Made by a program: the position numbers and the translations under genes
Shown: piece by piece, positions 60,440 through 64,000 of the stretch
Layout of the letters: every line of letters begins with the position of its first letter
Numbering within the stretch: the first letter of the stretch is position 1
Notes under the pieces: generated by a model
Seen by the model: only the letters and a program-made list of their open reading frames with translations
The model's database searches: none
What the model was told of the DNA's origin: nothing
Origin: Ashinkailepas kermadecensis
Lineage: Eukaryota > Arthropoda > Thecostraca > Neolepadidae
Assembly (NCBI GenBank): GCA_034440615.1
Contig: JAOTOM010003187.1
Location: 1 to 64,000 of the forward strand
Direction of reading: 5' to 3'
DNA length: 64,000 nt

Positions 60440-61500
60440 AAAAAAGGAATAGATTTTCTTCAAAAGCACCTCATGTTAGGTTAGGGTTTTTCATGATTTG
60501 GACCATTTTAAAGGAATAAATTGTCTGGTATTTTTACGATGCGATGTTACCTAACTTAAGGTCCACTTTTTGGTGTTATTTTGCTCACCAACTGAAAAGT
60601 AAGCAGTTGTACAAAAGATGAGTAGTCCCATCGTCTTAGTTATGTTCATAAACATTGCATTGGACAGATAAATCCCTATAATTCATAAAACACATTAAAT
60701 CACAAATATACAACCAAACCTTCATTTAGGGCAACAAACAGAATCAGAATGCATTTCAACCCAAAAACCTACATTTTCAATGCAAAAGCCTCCCAAACGG
60801 AGCCTAACCTGCTTTTGAAGAAAACAACTTCTTTTAAATTAGAATATGCCAAATCTCCAAAATGCTTCAACTTAAAAACCCTAACCTCACCTAACCTAGC
60901 CTAACCAAACCTTTTTGTTTGCTTGATTGTGGTTCAGGAAAAGTATGAGCAAAACTGATCTTATGAACACCTTAAACCACAATAAGATAGTATTGAAGTT
61001 CAAAGTAACCACAAGACAAGTTTACACACAATTTGCCTCCATGAAGCAAACAAAGCGTTAGGTTTGGCTGAGTTAAGTTGGGTTATGCTTTTGTCATCAG
61101 GTATAATTTTTTTTTTATTTGAGGGGAATTTTTCTAATATATTTTATTTTCTTCAAAAACAGGTCAGGTTACCTTAGGTTAGGCTAGATTGGGATTTTTT
61201 CATTGACGTTTTTAGAGAAAAAAATATTGTTGGAAAATTTTCAATAAAAAAATGAATGTTTTCATGCATGGAAGGCTAGGCTAGGTTAGCTTAGTTGCTT
61301 TTTTTTTCTTTATTTTGTATGTTACTTTTTATCCTGAAGTACCCAACTCCATGCCCTTTTTGGGTGATATTCTGCCTCCCAACTGAAAAGGATGCATTTG
61401 CAGAAGAAATGAGTGGTCACATCATGTTCACCAGATTCATAAACATTGCATTGGAAAAAGAAATTCCAAAAATGAACCAGTACCTTAAACTGCAAACGTA
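60440..61500. repeat. Two more copies of the CCTAA-bearing dispersed repeat
   Basis: CATAAACATTGCATTGGA occurs near 60648 and again near 61437. Each is preceded by CCAACTGAAAAG and by a T-rich block with TTAGGTTAGG. A match to the inverted copies near 1060-1495 and 56940-57120 is evident. Confidence 0.65.
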
Positions 61501-62890
61501 CCCACAATAATACCCAAATATTATTGTGGGTAGCTTAAGGATCAGAGTAGGGGTTGGTGTATACATTGTAGGCCAGTCTTGATGGCATGCTGGCCAGATT
61601 TCTGTTGAATCCTAATTGGCTGAGTGACAATGATGTTCCCTTGCTTGGCATGTCTGGTGGGCCATCACAAGAAACATTAATTATTTTATCATCTTTTGGG
61701 ATTTATCTGTACCATCGTTCCTATCTTCCTCCATCACTGAGGGGCATCTTCACGCGCAAAGGCTGTTCTCCGTGCTTCAACTTGTTGTACCTCTTTATGT
61801 CACGCAATTCTGCTTTATACTTACAGTTAGCACAGCCACAATTCACCTTCCTTCATGGTGCAAAGTGGTCTACTTTCCCATCGTTCCAGCTGCTCCGAAG
61901 CGCGAAAAAAATACTCTCCTTTATACCTACCTACCGACGAATTGATGATTGAAATCTATCAACCCGTGTGCTAAGATCATGGGAAACCATTTAAGCTATC
62001 AGTTATAGTTTGTTCTCGACACTGATAATATCACAGAAAATTACACAGCTAGCCGCGGATCCGTTAATGCAACTGGGAATATTGTGGGTATCCGTCGTGG
62101 TATGTTTTACAAAATTGTCTACGTGTTGATTTCTTGTTTTATTTCACGAATTATTACGTTAATTACGGGCAAGCAGATGTATTTTACTCCCATGATGTCA
62201 TTGTCCAGGACCAGTATATCGTTGGTTCAGACAGGTGATTTAGTAAGGTTGACCGCACCACAATTGTCACACATGAGACAGCTCGCTGTTGTCTCATCGA
62301 CATATCGCCGACGTCTATGGAAATTTAGCATTGGCAGCCACCTGCGCCGATGTTTTTTTCAGCCGGTGGCTGACTCAAAGGGACGTATAAATATGTAAAA
62401 TGACCACTATATAAAATGTGCCGTCTGCCAATGTAAACTAGCCTAGAAAAGGACCTTGCCATGATTAATTCTTCTAAAAATATGTTTTACAAAACTTGGG
62501 TAGAGAAGGCCAGTCAGTCCTTGGCGGTCGCATTAGAGCCTTCCATGTCCCTTTAGCTGTCACCGACGTGCGTCGGCGTGTCACCGGCTTTTTTCACCTC
62601 TGCAAGTTGGTTCGATATGCTGTATTTAAGGCGTTCTAGGAATAACATTCAACTCCTCTATTTGCTTGCATTTGTACATTTCAAAACATAATGGTCTGTC
62701 CATTTTTTCTCCATAGGTTTCACATGATGTATTTATTCACCTTTCCAACCGCCAGAGAAATCAGCTACGGAAAAGTATCAAGAGGATGTGACCTAATATG
62801 GCCTCATGTTATTGCTCTTTACTGTGCATTATGTTGTTCTAATACATCAAATAGCATGAATAGTGCACACAAAACTAAGAATGATTTATT
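61501..62890. other. No gene recognised
   Basis: Unique sequence. Frames of 121 (61587) and 104 codons (62084) lack recognisable domains or splice support. Confidence 0.35.
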
Positions 62891-62897
62891 CCAGTCG

Positions 62898-62898
<1 letters not shown>

Positions 62899-62960
<62 letters not shown>
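62899..62960. repeat. TA microsatellite
   Basis: About 30 TA units. Confidence 0.98.
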
Positions 62961-62961
<1 letters not shown>

Positions 62962-63475
62962 AATTCAGTTATGTTATCTGATTTCCTTGTATTGCCCGAA
63001 AGTGGCACGTACGTACACTCACCTCTGGAGGTGACGTTGAGAATGAAGTCATATGACAAAAAGAACGAAGACAAATAGAGGCACAAATGTTAACCAACAT
63101 ATGCAGAAAGGATGTATCACGAGATCTTGTGAATTTCATTGTTGCACCTCATACCATAATTTCGCAACAACAATACAAACCCTATCAGAGAGGTGGCAAT
63201 CCCCACGTCCAGGGATGGTTACTTCTGGTAAAGAGAGCAACATGGGATAAGTACTAATTAACGCTTCTGCCACACCCTGGATATTAGTTCTTCATGCAGA
63301 AGGCTCAATTTAACGATCATCCTCAATTTCGCAGCAAATCCTTCGTCGGGATGGAAGACAACAATGGGCCTTCTTTCACCCGGATCTATTATATCGCAAG
63401 ACCCAAGAGGGTAATCGGCATCGAAGTTCATACAAGGTGAGAAACGACCCCACAGTTGATAAATACTATATCACA
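62961..63475. other. No feature seen
   Basis: Unique sequence without coding signal. Confidence 0.4.
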
Positions 63476-63479
63476 ATTA

Positions 63480-63779
63480 TCATAGGATGTTGCCAGATCG
63501 AGTGTTTGTCAGCCTGCCCGAACCGGATCTTGTGCGCTCCCTTGTATTTGGAAACTCCCTCAGGTCCACAATGCTTTCGAACTTTTCCAAAACATTTGAC
63601 ATTTCGGAATCATTTCGAAGCATTCGAAGTACTTCCGTGCGGATCGTGCGGATGTACCCTTCGCAATCAAAGCTGACAGTATGGCAAACAACTTCGTTCA
63701 TGGCCATCAGCGGCGACACGCACTTTAGATAGGGCGAGGGGGTCATGATCATTCTGAGTCCATTATTTCCACGCAACAC
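63480..63779 (-). CDS. Possible coding fragment, unrecognised
   Basis: A minus frame of 99 codons with a charged, helix-like composition in its second half (a TEVLRMLRNDSEMSNVLEKF segment, then an Arg/Ser-rich end GSGRLTNTRSGNIL). It could be an exon of a transposon-derived gene whose remainder lies outside the clear signal. No domain, clear acceptor or donor was identified, and the plus-strand shadow is also open. Evidence is composition only. Confidence 0.25.
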   Translation of the reverse strand: MLRGNNGLRMIMTPSPYLKCVSPLMAMNEVVCHTVSFDCEGYIRTIRTEVLRMLRNDSEMSNVLEKFESIVDLREFPNTRERTRSGSGRLTNTRSGNIL

Positions 63780-64000
63780 CTGTAGGCGTAATATTAAACT
63801 TCACGATGTTTCGGGGGACACGCCCCCCCCCCCCCGTTGACGCTGTTCATGCTCATGACGCTGCCGCAAAGTAATCAAGCGTTGGTTGTGGCGCCCTTGA
63901 ATCATATTTGTCAATAGAACAACTTTGCATGAGGGTGTCCAAATTCGCTCAGTTAGGCGTCAGGATATACATAAATAAAATGATTTCTACCTGGAGACTT
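63780..64000. other. No feature seen
   Basis: A run of about 13 C at 63822-63834. Otherwise unremarkable. Confidence 0.4.

Overview
The window looks like a repeat-rich, intron-containing metazoan genome, most likely an arthropod. Two things suggest this: short interspersed TTAGG/CCTAA tracts, which match the arthropod telomere unit, and a mixture of non-LTR elements, a Penelope-like element, hAT-type MITEs and many minisatellites. The species cannot be named from sequence alone. No prokaryotic-style genes or operons are visible. Most long open frames are by-products of TA arrays or tandem repeats.

The best host-gene evidence is a plus-strand gene spread over about 24 kb. Its five exons (7547-7702, 21953-22063, 29703-29800, 30397-30504, 31659-31803) are phase-compatible, have consensus splice sites and are clearly richer in G+C at third codon positions than their surroundings. 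A CpG-rich block with an in-frame stop just before the ATG precedes exon 1. The product is about 205 residues, rich in Cys and His, and I do not recognise its family. Its introns carry large tandem arrays, old retroelement pieces and a 3.1-kb hAT-like element. A second, partial gene has two exons at 54039-54120 and 54355-54528. Isolated first-exon candidates lie at 46959, 48733 and 53651.

Mobile DNA, left to right: a tRNA-like SINE head (0.2 kb); hAT-type MITEs around a transposase-like exon (5.3-6.4 kb); remnants of an RNase H-bearing LINE (16.1 and 20.5 kb); a hAT-like element with a perfect 8-bp target duplication (24.3-27.5 kb) that contains a foldback element with hammerhead-like motifs; an unclassified long-inverted-repeat element (34.5-37.3 kb); a truncated Penelope-like element inserted into a satellite (42.3-43.5 kb); and a CR1/jockey-group LINE (57.2-60.3 kb).

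The most unusual item is a family of seven very short insertions (50-62 bp) that share fixed ends, a conserved hairpin and a TAAC-rich tail. Five are flanked by 12-14 bp target duplications. One has an empty counterpart in a neighbouring satellite unit. They behave like full-length retroposons of extraordinarily small size. A second unusual theme is a set of GC-rich 21-bp degenerate arrays (3.0, 18.1, 38.7, 51.1 and 51.6 kb) whose period keeps seven-residue repeat frames open.
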